The translations under genes and the position numbers were made by a program. Below are positions 25,922 to 36,546 of a stretch of DNA of 64,000 nucleotides, in pieces. The notes under the pieces were generated by a model. That model saw only the letters and a program-made list of their open reading frames with translations, was not told the origin of the DNA and made no database searches. Source of the DNA: Peptoniphilus lacydonensis (GTDB lineage Bacteria; Bacillota; Clostridia; Tissierellales; Peptoniphilaceae); the NCBI RefSeq assembly GCF_900106515.1, contig NZ_FNWF01000002.1, positions 306,836 to 370,835 of the forward strand, read 5' to 3'. The first letter of the stretch is position 1; each line of letters opens with the position of its first letter.

Positions 25922-28261
25922 CTAAAACTCTATATTTAAAAATATTTTACTATCGTCATTTATTTTACTATTAATAATTACCCTTTTCAAAACTTCTATT
26001 AACAGATTCATATCCTTTGGCTTTACTTTCACAGAAAATTTTGTCCTGTTTATTTTTTTTATCTTTGGAAGTTTTATAAAATTCGTCACCATTAAATCTA
26101 TATTTTTTATATCATTTTTCATTTGTTTTAAAAATCTCTCTGCCCAAATATAAGTCAATTTTTCTTCATAAGAAGAAAATTCAAACTCAATTAATTTCAT
26201 ATAAGGTGGGTACAAAAATAACTTTCTCTCAGAAATTTCATATTCATAGAAATCTTTATAATAACCATTTGCAGAATATTTTATAATTTCACTATCTGGA
26301 CTATAAGTTTGAATTATTACTTCCCCTTTTTTTGAAGAACGACCAGCTCTTCCTGCCACCTGTGTTACAAGCTGAAAAGTTTTCTCTTTTGCCTTGTAAT
26401 CAGAAATATAAAGGGACAAGTCTGCAGCAACTATCCCAACGAGTGTAACATTTTCAAAATCAAATCCTTTTGACACCATTTGAGTTCCAATAATTATATC
26501 TGCTTCTCTATTTTTTACAATATCATAGAAATTTTTAAAAGAATCTTTCTTAGTAGTTGTATCTCTATCCATTCTCACAACTCTAGCTTCTGGAAATAAT
26601 TTGTTTACTTCTTCTTCAACTTTTTGTGTACCAATTCCAAATTGTTTTATAAACTTCGACCCACAGTTTGGACAAACTTTTGGTACTTCTTTTGTACTTC
26701 CGCAATAATGACAAATTAATCTATTCTTTGATTTGTGATAAGTCATGGAAATATCACAATTATCACATTTTATAACCTCTCCACAAGATCTACACGAAAT
26801 AAAATTAGAAAAGCCTCGTCGATTTAAAAATAAAATAATTTGTTCTTTTTTTTCTAATTTATCTTTTATTGCATCTCTTAATTCCCTGCTAAAAATAGAA
26901 ATATTCCCCATTAAAAGCTCATCTCTCATGTCCACAATTTTCGTATTTGGAAGAAAGGCTCCCTTTTTCGCCCTATTTTTCAATTCACAAAGATTGTAAT
27001 AACCTTTTTTTGCATAAAAATAACTTTCAATAGACGGTGTTGCAGATCCAAGTAAAACTTTACCTTTCCCTTTCATTCTGTGTATAGCGACCTCTATTGT
27101 GTCATATTTTAAATTGTCGTGAAATTCATAAGAAGAGTCGTGAGATTCATCTACAATTATCATTTTTAAATTTTTAAAAGGCACAAAAACTGCACTCCTA
27201 ACTCCTACAACAACTTTAACATCACCATTTAAAACTTTTCTATACTCATCGTACCTCTCTCCAGAAGAAAGTTTTGAGTGAATGATTGCAACATTTTTTC
27301 CAAATCTTCCTTTAAATCTCTCTATCATTTGAGGAGTCAATCCAATTTCTGGCACTAAAACTATTACTTCTCCACCATTTTCTATAACTCTTGAAGCAAT
27401 ATTTAAATAAACCTCTGTCTTCCCACTTCCTGTTAGTCCATGAAGGAGTGTCACAACTTTTTCAGTTTTTTCTATACTTTTTAATGCTCTTTGCTGTTCT
27501 TCATTTAGAGATATATTTTCAGAACTAAAATTATTTTCATCTGGTTCTCTTTTTATTTCTTTTTTAAATTCAGTAATTATTCCTTTTTTTATTAAAGTCT
27601 TTATAGGTGAATAAGAAATAGAAAGGCTCGTCATGACTTCTATTCTTGAAACTTCTTTCTTATCTTTTATAAAATTAAATACAGTTCTCTGTTTCTCACT
27701 TATATCTTCTAAAAACTTAGAACTAAAATTTTCTGATATCTTTAAAAAATTTTCCCTTTTAGGCTTTACTAAAACTAAAGAATCATATTCATATTTTAAA
27801 AATCCTTTGGAATGTAATTTTTTTACAATTTTCTTTTGATCAATATTCAAATCTTCATAATATTTATTTAGGTCAATAGAATTTAATAAAATTAAATCTT
27901 CTCCTGTTGGATAATCTTCTATAATAATTTTTTTCTTAATCTTTTGCAAATTTCCAGGAGGAAGAATTGGAGAAAACGCTTTTGAATATCCTATTAAGTA
28001 TCTATTTTTCATCCACAAACCAAGTTCAATTAAATCCTTAGATATAATTGGTTCGTCGTCTAAAACAGAATCTACTTCTTTTAAACTTTTCCCATGTTCT
28101 CCTGAATAATCTTTATACAAAAAAAGTATGATGCCAACTCTGTAACTATTGCCAAAACTTACAAGAACTCTCATACCTTCTTTAACATCATCTTTTACAA
28201 TGTAAGTATAAAGTTTATCAATTTTTTGAAAATTATTTTCTATAAAAATATCTGCAAACAA
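25922..28261 (-). CDS. priA: primosomal protein N' (replication restart helicase)
   Basis: 779-aa 3'-5' helicase that reloads the replisome at stalled forks. An N-terminal 3'-DNA-binding domain (about 1-100) precedes the helicase core, with Walker A GLTGSGKT (about 275), IIVDESHDSSYE, GSATPSIES, and later MVSKGFDF and VAGRAGRS. Between lobes lies the zinc-binding block of eight cysteines (CRSC, CDNC, CHYC, CPNC, about 480-525). Start is a TTG at 28261 with an AGGTGAT site. Length is normal. Confidence 0.95.
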   Translation of the reverse strand: MFADIFIENNFQKIDKLYTYIVKDDVKEGMRVLVSFGNSYRVGIILFLYKDYSGEHGKSLKEVDSVLDDEPIISKDLIELGLWMKNRYLIGYSKAFSPILPPGNLQKIKKKIIIEDYPTGEDLILLNSIDLNKYYEDLNIDQKKIVKKLHSKGFLKYEYDSLVLVKPKRENFLKISENFSSKFLEDISEKQRTVFNFIKDKKEVSRIEVMTSLSISYSPIKTLIKKGIITEFKKEIKREPDENNFSSENISLNEEQQRALKSIEKTEKVVTLLHGLTGSGKTEVYLNIASRVIENGGEVIVLVPEIGLTPQMIERFKGRFGKNVAIIHSKLSSGERYDEYRKVLNGDVKVVVGVRSAVFVPFKNLKMIIVDESHDSSYEFHDNLKYDTIEVAIHRMKGKGKVLLGSATPSIESYFYAKKGYYNLCELKNRAKKGAFLPNTKIVDMRDELLMGNISIFSRELRDAIKDKLEKKEQIILFLNRRGFSNFISCRSCGEVIKCDNCDISMTYHKSKNRLICHYCGSTKEVPKVCPNCGSKFIKQFGIGTQKVEEEVNKLFPEARVVRMDRDTTTKKDSFKNFYDIVKNREADIIIGTQMVSKGFDFENVTLVGIVAADLSLYISDYKAKEKTFQLVTQVAGRAGRSSKKGEVIIQTYSPDSEIIKYSANGYYKDFYEYEISERKLFLYPPYMKLIEFEFSSYEEKLTYIWAERFLKQMKNDIKNIDLMVTNFIKLPKIKKINRTKFSVKVKPKDMNLLIEVLKRVIINSKINDDSKIFLNIEF

Positions 28262-28270
28262 TCTATCACC

Positions 28271-28298
28271 TACAAAAGAGCTAGATTTCTCTAGCTCA
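28271..28298 (-). terminator. hairpin between coaBC and priA
   Basis: On the minus strand, GAGCTAGA/TCTAGCTC (28290-28297 with 28278-28285), perfect 8 bp with a 4-nt loop, followed by TTTTG. It overlaps the end of coaBC. The T-run is weak, so it may be a partial attenuator inside the operon. Confidence 0.55.
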
Positions 28299-29484
28299 TA
28301 AGTTTTTTTACTCTATCTAAAATTTCTGTTGCGAGCTCTTTTTTGTCCATTATTTCTAAATCATCAACTTTCTCTTTGCTGATAATGGAAACAATATTTG
28401 TGTCAGAACCAAATCCCGCACCTTTTTTCTTAATATTATTTACAACAATCATATCAAAATTTTTCTTTATAAGTTTTTCTTTTGCATACTCGTAAATATT
28501 TGTAGATTCAGCAGCAAAACCGACAATTATTTGATTTTTTTTAATACTTCCAAAATGAGCTGCAATGTCAGGATTTTTTTCCATTTCTATTAGATTCATT
28601 TGACTGTCATTGCCCTTTTTTATCTTTTCTTCACTGTAAGTCTTTGGTCTATAATCACTTGGCGCGGCAGCTTTTATGAGAACGTCACAACTATCAAAAT
28701 ATTCTCCAACTACATCATACATATCTCTAGTTGTCTTAACTCTTACAAAATTATCAACTTTTGGCACATTTATTTTTGTGGGTCCAGATATTAAAGTTAC
28801 CTTTGCTCCACGTTTTTTTGCATTATCAGCTAAAGCATAGCCCATTTTGCCCGAAGAATAATTCGAAATAAATCTCACAGGATCTAGAGGTTCAACAGTA
28901 GGTCCAGCCGTTATAACGACATGCTTACCTTCTAAATCTTTTTTTGTGAGTGCTCTATCTATCTCATCTACAATTTCACTTGGTTCAAGCATTTTACCAC
29001 TACCATAGTCATTGCATGCTAGAAAATCTTCTTTCGTATCTAAGATAACTATCCCTCTTTTCCTAAGAGTTTCCATATTTTTTTGATTTGCATCTGAATT
29101 TAGCATAACTGTATTCATTCCCGGGGCAAGTATTACCTTTGATCTAGATGCCATCAGAACAGTTGTAAGCATATCATCTGCTATTCCATTTGCAAATTTT
29201 CCCATCAAATTTGCAGTTGCTGGTGCTATTACAATAATATCTGCCCATTTTGCAAGAGAAATGTGTTCCACATCCATATTTTGAAGTTGGTTAAACATTT
29301 CACAGTGAACTGTATTATTTGACATAGTTTGAAAAGTGAGAGGTGTCACAAATTCTGTTGCATTTTTTGTCATAACAACTTTAACTTCTGCCCCCATCTT
29401 TCTAAGAAGGCTACAAATACCAGGTGATTTATATGACGCTATACCTCCTGTGACTCCAAGGAGAATTTTTTTATCTTTTAACAT
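28291..29484 (-). CDS. coaBC: bifunctional phosphopantothenoylcysteine decarboxylase/phosphopantothenate-cysteine ligase
   Basis: 397-aa fusion enzyme of CoA synthesis. The N-terminal CoaC flavoprotein domain (about 1-180) has LGVTGGIASYKSP, APATANLMGKFANGIADD and PGMNTVMLN with the Asn of the PXMNXXMW motif. The C-terminal CoaB domain (about 185-397) has TAGPTVEPLDPVRFISN, SSGKMGYALA and AAAPSDYRPK. Length is typical. It is placed gmk-rpoZ-coaBC-priA as in Bacillus and lies one base after rpoZ. Confidence 0.95.
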   Translation of the reverse strand: MLKDKKILLGVTGGIASYKSPGICSLLRKMGAEVKVVMTKNATEFVTPLTFQTMSNNTVHCEMFNQLQNMDVEHISLAKWADIIVIAPATANLMGKFANGIADDMLTTVLMASRSKVILAPGMNTVMLNSDANQKNMETLRKRGIVILDTKEDFLACNDYGSGKMLEPSEIVDEIDRALTKKDLEGKHVVITAGPTVEPLDPVRFISNYSSGKMGYALADNAKKRGAKVTLISGPTKINVPKVDNFVRVKTTRDMYDVVGEYFDSCDVLIKAAAPSDYRPKTYSEEKIKKGNDSQMNLIEMEKNPDIAAHFGSIKKNQIIVGFAAESTNIYEYAKEKLIKKNFDMIVVNNIKKKGAGFGSDTNIVSIISKEKVDDLEIMDKKELATEILDRVKKLMS

Positions 29485-29485
29485 T

Positions 29486-29788
29486 TTATTCCTCTTCGAG
29501 ATTTTCTTCCTTTAACCTATCAATTTTTTCTTGTTTTATTTTTTCAATTAATTGTTCTTTTTCTTTTGATATTACTTTATTATATTCACTGTCAGTTAAT
29601 TTTTCTCCAAACTTAACTTTACCTGCCATTACTTCTTCAATTGCAATTGTAACAGGCTTTTCGCTATTAGTCTTTACTAGTGGTGGGTTGTCATCAATTA
29701 ATTTTCTCGCTCTCTTTGAAACTAAAATTGCAAGTTCGTATCTTGAATCAGCAACTTCTTTTAATTCTTTAAAAGATGGTATAATCAT
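29486..29788 (-). CDS. rpoZ: DNA-directed RNA polymerase subunit omega
   Basis: 100-aa omega subunit that helps assemble RNA polymerase. The core motif SRYELAILVSKRARKL is at residues 15-30, followed by KPVTIAIEEVMAGKVKF, both diagnostic. A charged tail rich in K and E extends the C terminus. The ATG overlaps the gmk stop by 4 bp. The gmk-rpoZ pair is widely conserved. Confidence 0.93.
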   Translation of the reverse strand: MIIPSFKELKEVADSRYELAILVSKRARKLIDDNPPLVKTNSEKPVTIAIEEVMAGKVKFGEKLTDSEYNKVISKEKEQLIEKIKQEKIDRLKEENLEEE

Positions 29789-30405
29789 TTATCTCTCTCC
29801 TCTTCTGCCTGAACTTCCTTTTTTATATCTTTATGCCTCTTAACTCTAAGTTTCTCAGCAGCTATAATATTTTCTATACTACTTACTGCATTTTCCAAGA
29901 CATCATTAATTACAAAGTAATCATATTCGCCCACAAAGTCAAGCTCTTTAAAGGCATTTCTATATCTTGTTTCTATTTCATCTTCAGTTTCTGTATCCCT
30001 TTTCACAAGTCTTGATTTAAGCTCATCCATAGTAGGAGGGATTAGAAAAATAAAAACAGCTTCTTTATATTTTTCTTTAATTTGAAGAGCTCCTTGTACA
30101 TCAATCTCTAGAAGTACAATTTCCCCCTTCTCTATCTCATCAAAGACAAATTTTTTAGGTGTCCCATAATAATTTGTATGCACAAAAGCATATTCTAAAA
30201 GTTCTCCCTTTTCTACCATTTCTTCAAACTCTTCTCTTGTAGCAAAAAAATAATTTTCACCATTAACTTCACCTGGTCTAGGTGTTCTTGTTGTTACAGA
30301 AGTTGAAAAAATAATATCATCATTGTTTTTCATAAGAGCTTCACTTACAGTTCCCTTTCCGGAACCAGAAGGCCCTGATAAAACTAATAAGAATCCACCG
30401 TCCAA
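29785..30405 (-). CDS. gmk: guanylate kinase
   Basis: 206-aa enzyme phosphorylating GMP to GDP. P-loop LSGPSGSGKGTV (residues 8-19), then the GMP-binding TTRTPRPGEVNGENYFF (about 38-54), the lid region, and LIPPTMDEL. I start it at the TTG (30403-30405) because a GGAGGGTG site lies about 8 bp upstream and the P-loop is otherwise too close to the N terminus. It sits in the yicC-gmk-rpoZ operon. The regulator remA, normally between yicC and gmk in Bacillus, is missing here. Confidence 0.95.
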   Translation of the reverse strand: MDGGFLLVLSGPSGSGKGTVSEALMKNNDDIIFSTSVTTRTPRPGEVNGENYFFATREEFEEMVEKGELLEYAFVHTNYYGTPKKFVFDEIEKGEIVLLEIDVQGALQIKEKYKEAVFIFLIPPTMDELKSRLVKRDTETEDEIETRYRNAFKELDFVGEYDYFVINDVLENAVSSIENIIAAEKLRVKRHKDIKKEVQAEEERDK

Positions 30406-30433
30406 ATCATCACCCTCCTAATATATAAAAAAT

Positions 30434-31309
30434 TTATTCAACATTTTGAACTTGTTCACGCAACTTTTCTATTTCAGATTTTAACTTTACAACTGTATTT
30501 GTTATTTCAATATCATTCGATTTAGATCCAATTGTATTAACTTCTCTATTCATCTCTTGAATTAAAAAATCTAATTTTCTTCCAATTGATTCTTCTGACT
30601 CAATTATATCATTAAAATTATCTATATGTATTTTTAATCTAGTGATTTCTTCATCAATAGAAAGTTTATCTAAGATAATCGCAATTTCTGTTAAAATTCT
30701 AGACTCATCAATTTTTGTAGCATCTAAATATTCAGAAATTCTATTTCTAAGTCTTTCCTCATTTTCTTTTAAAGTTATTGGAGCTCTTTTTTCAACAAAA
30801 TCAGTTAACTTTTTAATTTCGGATAATTTCTTTTTGAAATCCTTTTTTATTTCTTTTCCCTCGATTTGTCTGGAAACTACAAGATTATTGAGTGATTTTT
30901 CTGCAACTTCTAAAATTTCTTTTTTAACTAAATCTACTTCAAAATCATCTTTTTGAGATTTAAAAATATTCGGATCTCTCATAAGTTCTAAGAAAGAAAT
31001 ATCACTTTTTACTCCAAAATTTTTCTCTAAATCTTTACTTATAATAATATACTTATTTAAAAGCTTATAGTCAACATCAATTTTAACATCTTCAGAGTTT
31101 AAACATTCAAAATTTATAAATACATCGACCTTGCCTCTTTTAATTTTACTTTTGATTAAAGACTTAACAGATTCTTCAGCATAAATCAAAGAATTTGACA
31201 TTCTCATATTGATATCCAAGTATCTGTTATTTACTGATTTCATTTCAATTTTAATATAAAAATCATCGTTTCTTTTTTCAAAAAGGCCGTAACCTGTCAT
31301 GCTATTCAT
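30434..31309 (-). CDS. yicC: YicC/YloC family endoribonuclease-like protein
   Basis: 291-aa protein of the YicC family, members of which have been described as endoribonucleases acting on small RNAs. The family start SMTGYGLFEK is at residues 3-12, followed by EMKSVNNRYLDINMRM. The C-terminal DUF1732 part ends with LDFLIQEMNREVNTIGSKS and the ITNTVVKLKSEIEKLREQVQNVE helix. RBS GAGGAG. It is first in the housekeeping operon, preceded by the leuS terminator. Confidence 0.92.
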   Translation of the reverse strand: MNSMTGYGLFEKRNDDFYIKIEMKSVNNRYLDINMRMSNSLIYAEESVKSLIKSKIKRGKVDVFINFECLNSEDVKIDVDYKLLNKYIIISKDLEKNFGVKSDISFLELMRDPNIFKSQKDDFEVDLVKKEILEVAEKSLNNLVVSRQIEGKEIKKDFKKKLSEIKKLTDFVEKRAPITLKENEERLRNRISEYLDATKIDESRILTEIAIILDKLSIDEEITRLKIHIDNFNDIIESEESIGRKLDFLIQEMNREVNTIGSKSNDIEITNTVVKLKSEIEKLREQVQNVE

Positions 31310-31329
31310 AAAAAAAACTCCTCATAAAG

Positions 31330-31356
31330 AACAAAAAGCACTAAAAAGTGCTTTTC
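31330..31356 (-). terminator. leuS terminator
   Basis: On the minus strand, AGCACT/AGTGCT (31347-31352 with 31338-31343), flanked by A/T runs (AAAAGCACT...AGTGCTTTTTG). It separates asnS-leuS from yicC. Confidence 0.8.
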
Positions 31357-31359
31357 ATT

Positions 31360-33771
31360 TTATTTTACAACTATGTTTACAATCTTATTTGGAACATAAA
31401 TCTTCTTTACAACTTTTTTAGTTTCAATATTTTTTGCATAAAGTTCATCTTTTTCTAAAATTTCAAAAACTTCGTCTTGATTTGAGTCCCTAGATATATT
31501 TATCGTAAATCTAACTTTTCCATTAAACTGAACTGGAATTTCTATTTCATCATCTACTGTAAGCTTTTCATCAAATATTGGCCACTCTTGTTCTGACAAA
31601 ATTCCACCTAAATCGCAAATTTGCCATAATTCTTCTGTAATATGTGGTGCAACTGGATTTAACAAAATTAGGAAAGTTCTAAAATCTTCTTTTGTAATTT
31701 TTCCAGCATCATTAAATTCATTTGAAAGGCCCATAAGTTGTGCTATTGCAGTATTTGCTTTTAAATTTTCATAATCTTCTGTTACCTTTTTTATAGTTTT
31801 ATGGATTTCTGTTACAAGTTTTTCTGAATAATTATCTTCATCAACTATAATAGTTTGAAGATTCCAAACTCTTTCCAAAAATCTTCGGCAACCTTTTACT
31901 CCATTTTCTGACCAAGGCACTGGCTTTTCAAAATCACCAATAAACATTTCATAGCATCTTAAAGTATCTGCACCATAATCTCTTACAATATCATCAGGAT
32001 TAACAACATTTCCTCTTGACTTAGACATCTTTTCATTATTACTTCCCAAAATCATTCCATGAGAAGTTCTCTTTTGATATGGTTCTTTAGTGGGAACTAC
32101 ACCCATATCATATAAAAATTTGTGCCAAAATCTTGAATAAAGCAAGTGAAGTGTTGTATGTTCCATACCACCATTGTACCAGTCAACAGGAAGCCAATAC
32201 TTTAAAGCTTCTTTACTTGCAAGTTCTTTGTCATTATGTGGATCTGTATATCTTAAGAAATACCAAGATGATCCTGCCCACTGTGGCATTGTATCAGTTT
32301 CTCTTTTAGCTGGACCGCCACATTTAGGACAAGTTGTATTTACCCAATCAGTCATTTTTGCAAGTGGTGATTCTCCAGAATCTGTTGGTTCATAATTTTC
32401 AACTTCTGGAAGAAGTAAAGGTAACTCTTCTTCTGGAAGTGCAACATAACCACATTTTTCACAGTGAACTATTGGAATTGGTTCCCCCCAATATCTTTGT
32501 CTAGAGAAAACCCAATCTCTTAACTTATAATTAACTTTTCTGTCGCCTAAATTATTTTCAACTAAATAATCTATTATCTTTGAAATAGCATCTTTTACTT
32601 CAAGTCCATTTAAAATTCCTGAATTTATCATCTTTCCAGAACTTGTTTCAGTGTTTGCATGTTTGCTTACATCACTGCCTTCAATTACAGGAATTATTTC
32701 AAGACTAAACTTTTTCGCAAAGTCATAGTCACGATCATCGTGAGCAGGAACTGCCATTATGGCTCCAGTCCCATAAGTCATTAGAACGTAATCAGAAATC
32801 CAAATTGGAATTTCTTTATTAGTAAGCGGATTTATAGCTCTAATTCCTTTGATTTCAACGCCAGTCTTATTCTTTTCAAGCTCTGTTCTTTCAAAATCAC
32901 TTTTCTTTGAAACTTCTTCTCTATAAGAATTTATTTCAGCTAAATTTTCTATTTTATCTTTATATTTATCAATAAGTGGGTGTTCTGGTGCAATTACCAT
33001 ATAAGTTGCCCCAAAAATTGTATCTGGTCTAGTCGTAAAAACTTCAAGTTTCTCATCTAAATCTTTTAGAGAAAAGTTTACACTTGCACCTTCACTTCTT
33101 CCAATCCAATTTTTTTGTTGAGTTACAACTCTGTCAATAAAGTCGAGATCATCAAGGTCTTCTATAAGTCTATCCGCATAATCCGTAATTTTTAGCATCC
33201 ATTGACTCTTAACACGTCTTACGACTTCGTGTCCACATCTTTCACATTTTCCACCTACAACTTCTTCATTTGAAAGTCCAACTTTACATGACGGACACCA
33301 GTTTATAGGCATTTCCTTTTTATAAGCAAGTCCATTTTTGTAAAGTTGTAGAAAAATCCATTGAGTCCACTTATAATATTCTGGATCAGTTGTATTTATT
33401 TCTCTTGACCAATCGAAAGAAAAACCAATTGATTTTAATTGCTTTTTAAAATGTTCTATATTATTTTTGGTTACAATTGCAGGATGAATCTTATTTTTAA
33501 TTGCATAGTTTTCTGTTGGAAGACCAAATGCATCCCAACCCATTGGATATAAAACATTTAATCCTTGCATTCTTTTCATTCTCGAAACAATGTCAAGAGC
33601 TGTATATGGCCTTGGATGACCAACATGAAGTCCCTGTCCAGATGGATAAGGAAATTCTACAAGAGCGTAAAATTTCTCTTTATCTGAGTTATCTTCACAT
33701 ACAAAAGATTCATGTTCATCCCAAAAATCTTGCCATTTTTTTTCTATCTCGCTCGGCGTATATTTATTCAT
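31360..33771 (-). CDS. leuS: leucyl-tRNA synthetase
   Basis: 803-aa class I synthetase charging tRNA-Leu. HIGH-type motif [13 protein letters not shown] is at about residues 38-50. The zinc-binding pair CPSCKVG...CERCGH is at about 158-180, the editing domain with [21 protein letters not shown] at about 330-350, and KMSKSRGNV at about 577. Length is standard for bacterial LeuRS. It follows asnS by 8 bp. A tRNA-Leu(GAG) gene lies in the same window at 63590. No T-box leader was found upstream. Confidence 0.96.
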   Translation of the reverse strand: MNKYTPSEIEKKWQDFWDEHESFVCEDNSDKEKFYALVEFPYPSGQGLHVGHPRPYTALDIVSRMKRMQGLNVLYPMGWDAFGLPTENYAIKNKIHPAIVTKNNIEHFKKQLKSIGFSFDWSREINTTDPEYYKWTQWIFLQLYKNGLAYKKEMPINWCPSCKVGLSNEEVVGGKCERCGHEVVRRVKSQWMLKITDYADRLIEDLDDLDFIDRVVTQQKNWIGRSEGASVNFSLKDLDEKLEVFTTRPDTIFGATYMVIAPEHPLIDKYKDKIENLAEINSYREEVSKKSDFERTELEKNKTGVEIKGIRAINPLTNKEIPIWISDYVLMTYGTGAIMAVPAHDDRDYDFAKKFSLEIIPVIEGSDVSKHANTETSSGKMINSGILNGLEVKDAISKIIDYLVENNLGDRKVNYKLRDWVFSRQRYWGEPIPIVHCEKCGYVALPEEELPLLLPEVENYEPTDSGESPLAKMTDWVNTTCPKCGGPAKRETDTMPQWAGSSWYFLRYTDPHNDKELASKEALKYWLPVDWYNGGMEHTTLHLLYSRFWHKFLYDMGVVPTKEPYQKRTSHGMILGSNNEKMSKSRGNVVNPDDIVRDYGADTLRCYEMFIGDFEKPVPWSENGVKGCRRFLERVWNLQTIIVDEDNYSEKLVTEIHKTIKKVTEDYENLKANTAIAQLMGLSNEFNDAGKITKEDFRTFLILLNPVAPHITEELWQICDLGGILSEQEWPIFDEKLTVDDEIEIPVQFNGKVRFTINISRDSNQDEVFEILEKDELYAKNIETKKVVKKIYVPNKIVNIVVK

Positions 33772-33779
33772 AACAACTC

Positions 33780-35168
33780 CTAAAATTCTGCATTCCCAAC
33801 AGTTCTTGGAAAAGGTATTACATCTCTAATATTCTTCATTCCAGTTATATACATTACAGCTCTTTCAAAACCAAGCCCAAAGCCAGAATGAACAACTGAA
33901 CCATATCTTCTAAGATCAAGATACCAATCATAAGTATCCATGTTCATTCCAATATTTTTCATTTTTTCTTCTAAAACATCAAGTCTATGTTCTCTTTGTG
34001 ATCCACCAATAATTTCTCCAACTCCAGGTACTAAAAGATCCATTGCAGCAACAGTTTTTTTATCCTCATTTTCGTACATATAAAATGCTTTTATTTCCTT
34101 TGGATAGTCCGTCACAAATACTGGTTTTTTGTAAACTTCCTCTGTTATATATCTTTCGTGTTCAGTTTGAAGATCTATTCCCCAGCTAACTGGATAATTG
34201 AATTCTCTATCAGCTTTTTCTAATATTGCAATAGCTTCTGTGTACGTTATTCTCGCAAACTCATTGCCAACAACATTTTGAAGTCTTTCTAACAAGCCTT
34301 TATCAATAAAACTATTGAAAAATTCCATTTCTTCTTTTGCATTTTCAAGAACATAATTTATGATATACTTTAGCATTTCCTCTGAAACATCCATATTTAC
34401 ATTTAAATCTGCAAAAGCCATTTCAGGCTCAATCATCCAAAACTCAGCAGCGTGTCTTTGTGTATTTGAATTTTCTGCTCTAAATGTTGGACCAAAAGTG
34501 TAAATATTTTTGAAAGCTTCTGCAAAAGCTTCTGCTTCAAGTTGCCCTGAAACTGTCAAATGAGTTTTTTTATTAAAAAAGTCTTTTGTATAGTCCACTT
34601 CTGTTGGCTCTGATTTTGCAATAGAATCAATGTCTAAGGTTGTAACTTGGAACATTTCTCCTGCACCTTCTGCATCAGATGTCGTAATAATTGGAGCGTG
34701 AACATATACAAATCCTTTCTCTTGGAAAAATTTGTGGATTGCATAAGCAATTAGAGATCTTACTCTAAAAACAGCATTAAATGTATTTGCTCTTGGACGT
34801 AGATGAGAAATTGTTCTCAAATATTCCATAGTATGTCTTTTCTTTTGAAGTGGATAAGATGGATCTGATGAACAAATTGCAACAATTTTATTTGCTTGTA
34901 GTTCAAAAGATTGATTTTTTCCAGGTGACTTTACGATTTTTCCACTAACTTCTAATGATGAGCTAATTGGAAACTTTTCAATTTCATCAAAATTATCAAG
35001 CTCTTTTCCATAAACAACTTGAATTGGTTTAAAATGAGTTCCATCAGTAAGTTCGATAAAACCAAAATTTTTTGACGCTCTACTTGTTTTTACCCAACCG
35101 CTTAATACTATTTCTTTATCTAAAAATTCATCGGAATTTTTAAAAATATCTCTAATGCTAATTGACAT
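33780..35168 (-). CDS. asnS: asparaginyl-tRNA synthetase
   Basis: 462-aa class II synthetase for Asn. An N-terminal OB-fold anticodon-binding domain (about 1-110) begins [23 protein letters not shown]. Class II motif 2 is [21 protein letters not shown] (about 229 on) and motif 3 is [15 protein letters not shown] near the C terminus. [13 protein letters not shown] and the loss of the aspartate-specific residues support AsnRS over AspRS. RBS AGGAGG. It has its own near-consensus promoter and is co-transcribed with leuS. Confidence 0.95.
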   Translation of the reverse strand: MSISIRDIFKNSDEFLDKEIVLSGWVKTSRASKNFGFIELTDGTHFKPIQVVYGKELDNFDEIEKFPISSSLEVSGKIVKSPGKNQSFELQANKIVAICSSDPSYPLQKKRHTMEYLRTISHLRPRANTFNAVFRVRSLIAYAIHKFFQEKGFVYVHAPIITTSDAEGAGEMFQVTTLDIDSIAKSEPTEVDYTKDFFNKKTHLTVSGQLEAEAFAEAFKNIYTFGPTFRAENSNTQRHAAEFWMIEPEMAFADLNVNMDVSEEMLKYIINYVLENAKEEMEFFNSFIDKGLLERLQNVVGNEFARITYTEAIAILEKADREFNYPVSWGIDLQTEHERYITEEVYKKPVFVTDYPKEIKAFYMYENEDKKTVAAMDLLVPGVGEIIGGSQREHRLDVLEEKMKNIGMNMDTYDWYLDLRRYGSVVHSGFGLGFERAVMYITGMKNIRDVIPFPRTVGNAEF

Positions 35169-35205
35169 AATTCCTCCTATTTTTCATTCTTATACATAAT
35201 AGTAA

Positions 35206-35234
35206 AGTATATTATTAAATAAACCTTTTGTCAA
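35206..35234 (-). promoter_or_regulatory. asnS-leuS promoter
   Basis: On the minus strand, TTGACA (complement of 35229-35234), 17-bp spacer, TATACT (complement of 35206-35211). It lies about 37 bp upstream of the asnS ATG. It is an almost perfect sigma-A promoter, located just after the rarA stop. Confidence 0.8.
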
Positions 35235-35243
35235 TTTAAAGGC

Positions 35244-36545
35244 TTATTTCAAACTATCAAGATGTCTTTTTATCTCTATTTCGTAGCCAATATTTTTAGG
35301 CTCATAATATTTTTCTCCAGAAAAATTCTCTGGCATATAATTTTGATTAATATAAGCATTTTCGTAATTATGCGGATATAAATACTTTTTATTTGTTTCA
35401 TTTTGTGGATTGTGTTTATCTCTAATATTTTTTGGGATGACAACATTATTGGATTTTTTAACATCTTCTATTGCCTTATTTATTCCAAGATAACTTGCAT
35501 TAGATTTCTCTGTAGTTGCAAGATAAGTTACAGTTTGTGCCAAAATGATTCTAGCTTCAGGCATACCTACTACATCTATACTATTAAAACAAGAAGATGC
35601 CAATATCATTGCCTGCGGATCAGCATTCCCCACATCTTCTGAAGCAAAAATAATAAGACGTCTTGCTATAAACTTAATATCTTCTCCGCCCTCAAGCATT
35701 TTCGCAAGATATATAAGAGCCGCATCGGGATCACTTCCCCTCATAGACTTTATAAAAGCAGAAATGGTATCATAATGTTCACTATCATTTTTATCGTACT
35801 TTATATTTTTTACTAAAAGAGAATCTTCTATTACCTTTTCATCAATATTTATAACCCCATCAATTTCATCAGTAGAAAGAACAGCAATTTCCAAACTATT
35901 TAATAAAAATCTTCCATCTCCATTAGAATTTTTTACAAGAACTTTCTTTGCAAAATTATTCATTTCAATATTTTTGTTTCCAAAACCACGTTCACTATCA
36001 GAAAGTGCAGTATCCAACAATTTAAAAAGATCTTTATCATCAAGCGGCAACAAATTTATAATTTGCATTCTAGATAGAAGTGCTCTATTAACTTCAAAAT
36101 ATGGATTTTCTGTCGTTGCACCAATTAAAGTTATAATCCCCCTTTCTACAAAGGGAAGAAGGGCATCCTGTTGAGTTTTATTAAATCTGTGAATTTCATC
36201 AATAAAAACAATTGTAGAAACATCGTGAAATTTCATAGAGTCTTCTGCCTTTTTCAAAACTTCTCTTAGTTCTTTTAAATTAGAAGTAACAGCAGATAAT
36301 TTTACAAAATTTTTATTCGTAGTCTTTGCTATTATTTCAGCCAAAGTTGTCTTGCCAACTCCTGGAGGACCATAAAACAAAATAGATCCAATCCTATCGC
36401 TTTTTATCAAACGAGATAAATATTTTCCATCTCCAATTACATGATCTTGACCAACAAATTCATTTAGATTTCTCGGTCGCATTCTATCGGCAAGAGGAGC
36501 ATTGTTTTTTAAGTTTTTTTGCATGCTAAATTCAAATAAATCCAT
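35244..36545 (-). CDS. rarA: replication-associated recombination protein RarA (MgsA)
   Basis: 433-aa AAA+ ATPase acting at stalled replication forks. It has an N-terminal PLADRMRPRNLNEFVGQDH, Walker A GPPGVGKTT (about 60), Walker B VFIDEIHRF (about 112), sensor GATTENPYFE, and the C-terminal MgsA domain SMRGSDPDAALIYLA and ASEDVGNADPQA. Length is normal. It follows nrdR with no gap and probably shares its transcript. Confidence 0.95.
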   Translation of the reverse strand: MDLFEFSMQKNLKNNAPLADRMRPRNLNEFVGQDHVIGDGKYLSRLIKSDRIGSILFYGPPGVGKTTLAEIIAKTTNKNFVKLSAVTSNLKELREVLKKAEDSMKFHDVSTIVFIDEIHRFNKTQQDALLPFVERGIITLIGATTENPYFEVNRALLSRMQIINLLPLDDKDLFKLLDTALSDSERGFGNKNIEMNNFAKKVLVKNSNGDGRFLLNSLEIAVLSTDEIDGVINIDEKVIEDSLLVKNIKYDKNDSEHYDTISAFIKSMRGSDPDAALIYLAKMLEGGEDIKFIARRLIIFASEDVGNADPQAMILASSCFNSIDVVGMPEARIILAQTVTYLATTEKSNASYLGINKAIEDVKKSNNVVIPKNIRDKHNPQNETNKKYLYPHNYENAYINQNYMPENFSGEKYYEPKNIGYEIEIKRHLDSLK

Positions 36546-36546
36546 A

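Noticed and set aside
35169..35243. Possible T-box leader before asnS-leuS
   Set aside because: Only 75 bp separate rarA from asnS, and a near-consensus promoter fills it. There is no room for a T-box specifier stem and antiterminator.
35276..35464. Open frame inside rarA on the same strand
   Set aside because: Out-of-frame shadow of the well-supported rarA gene; no RBS and a low-complexity product.
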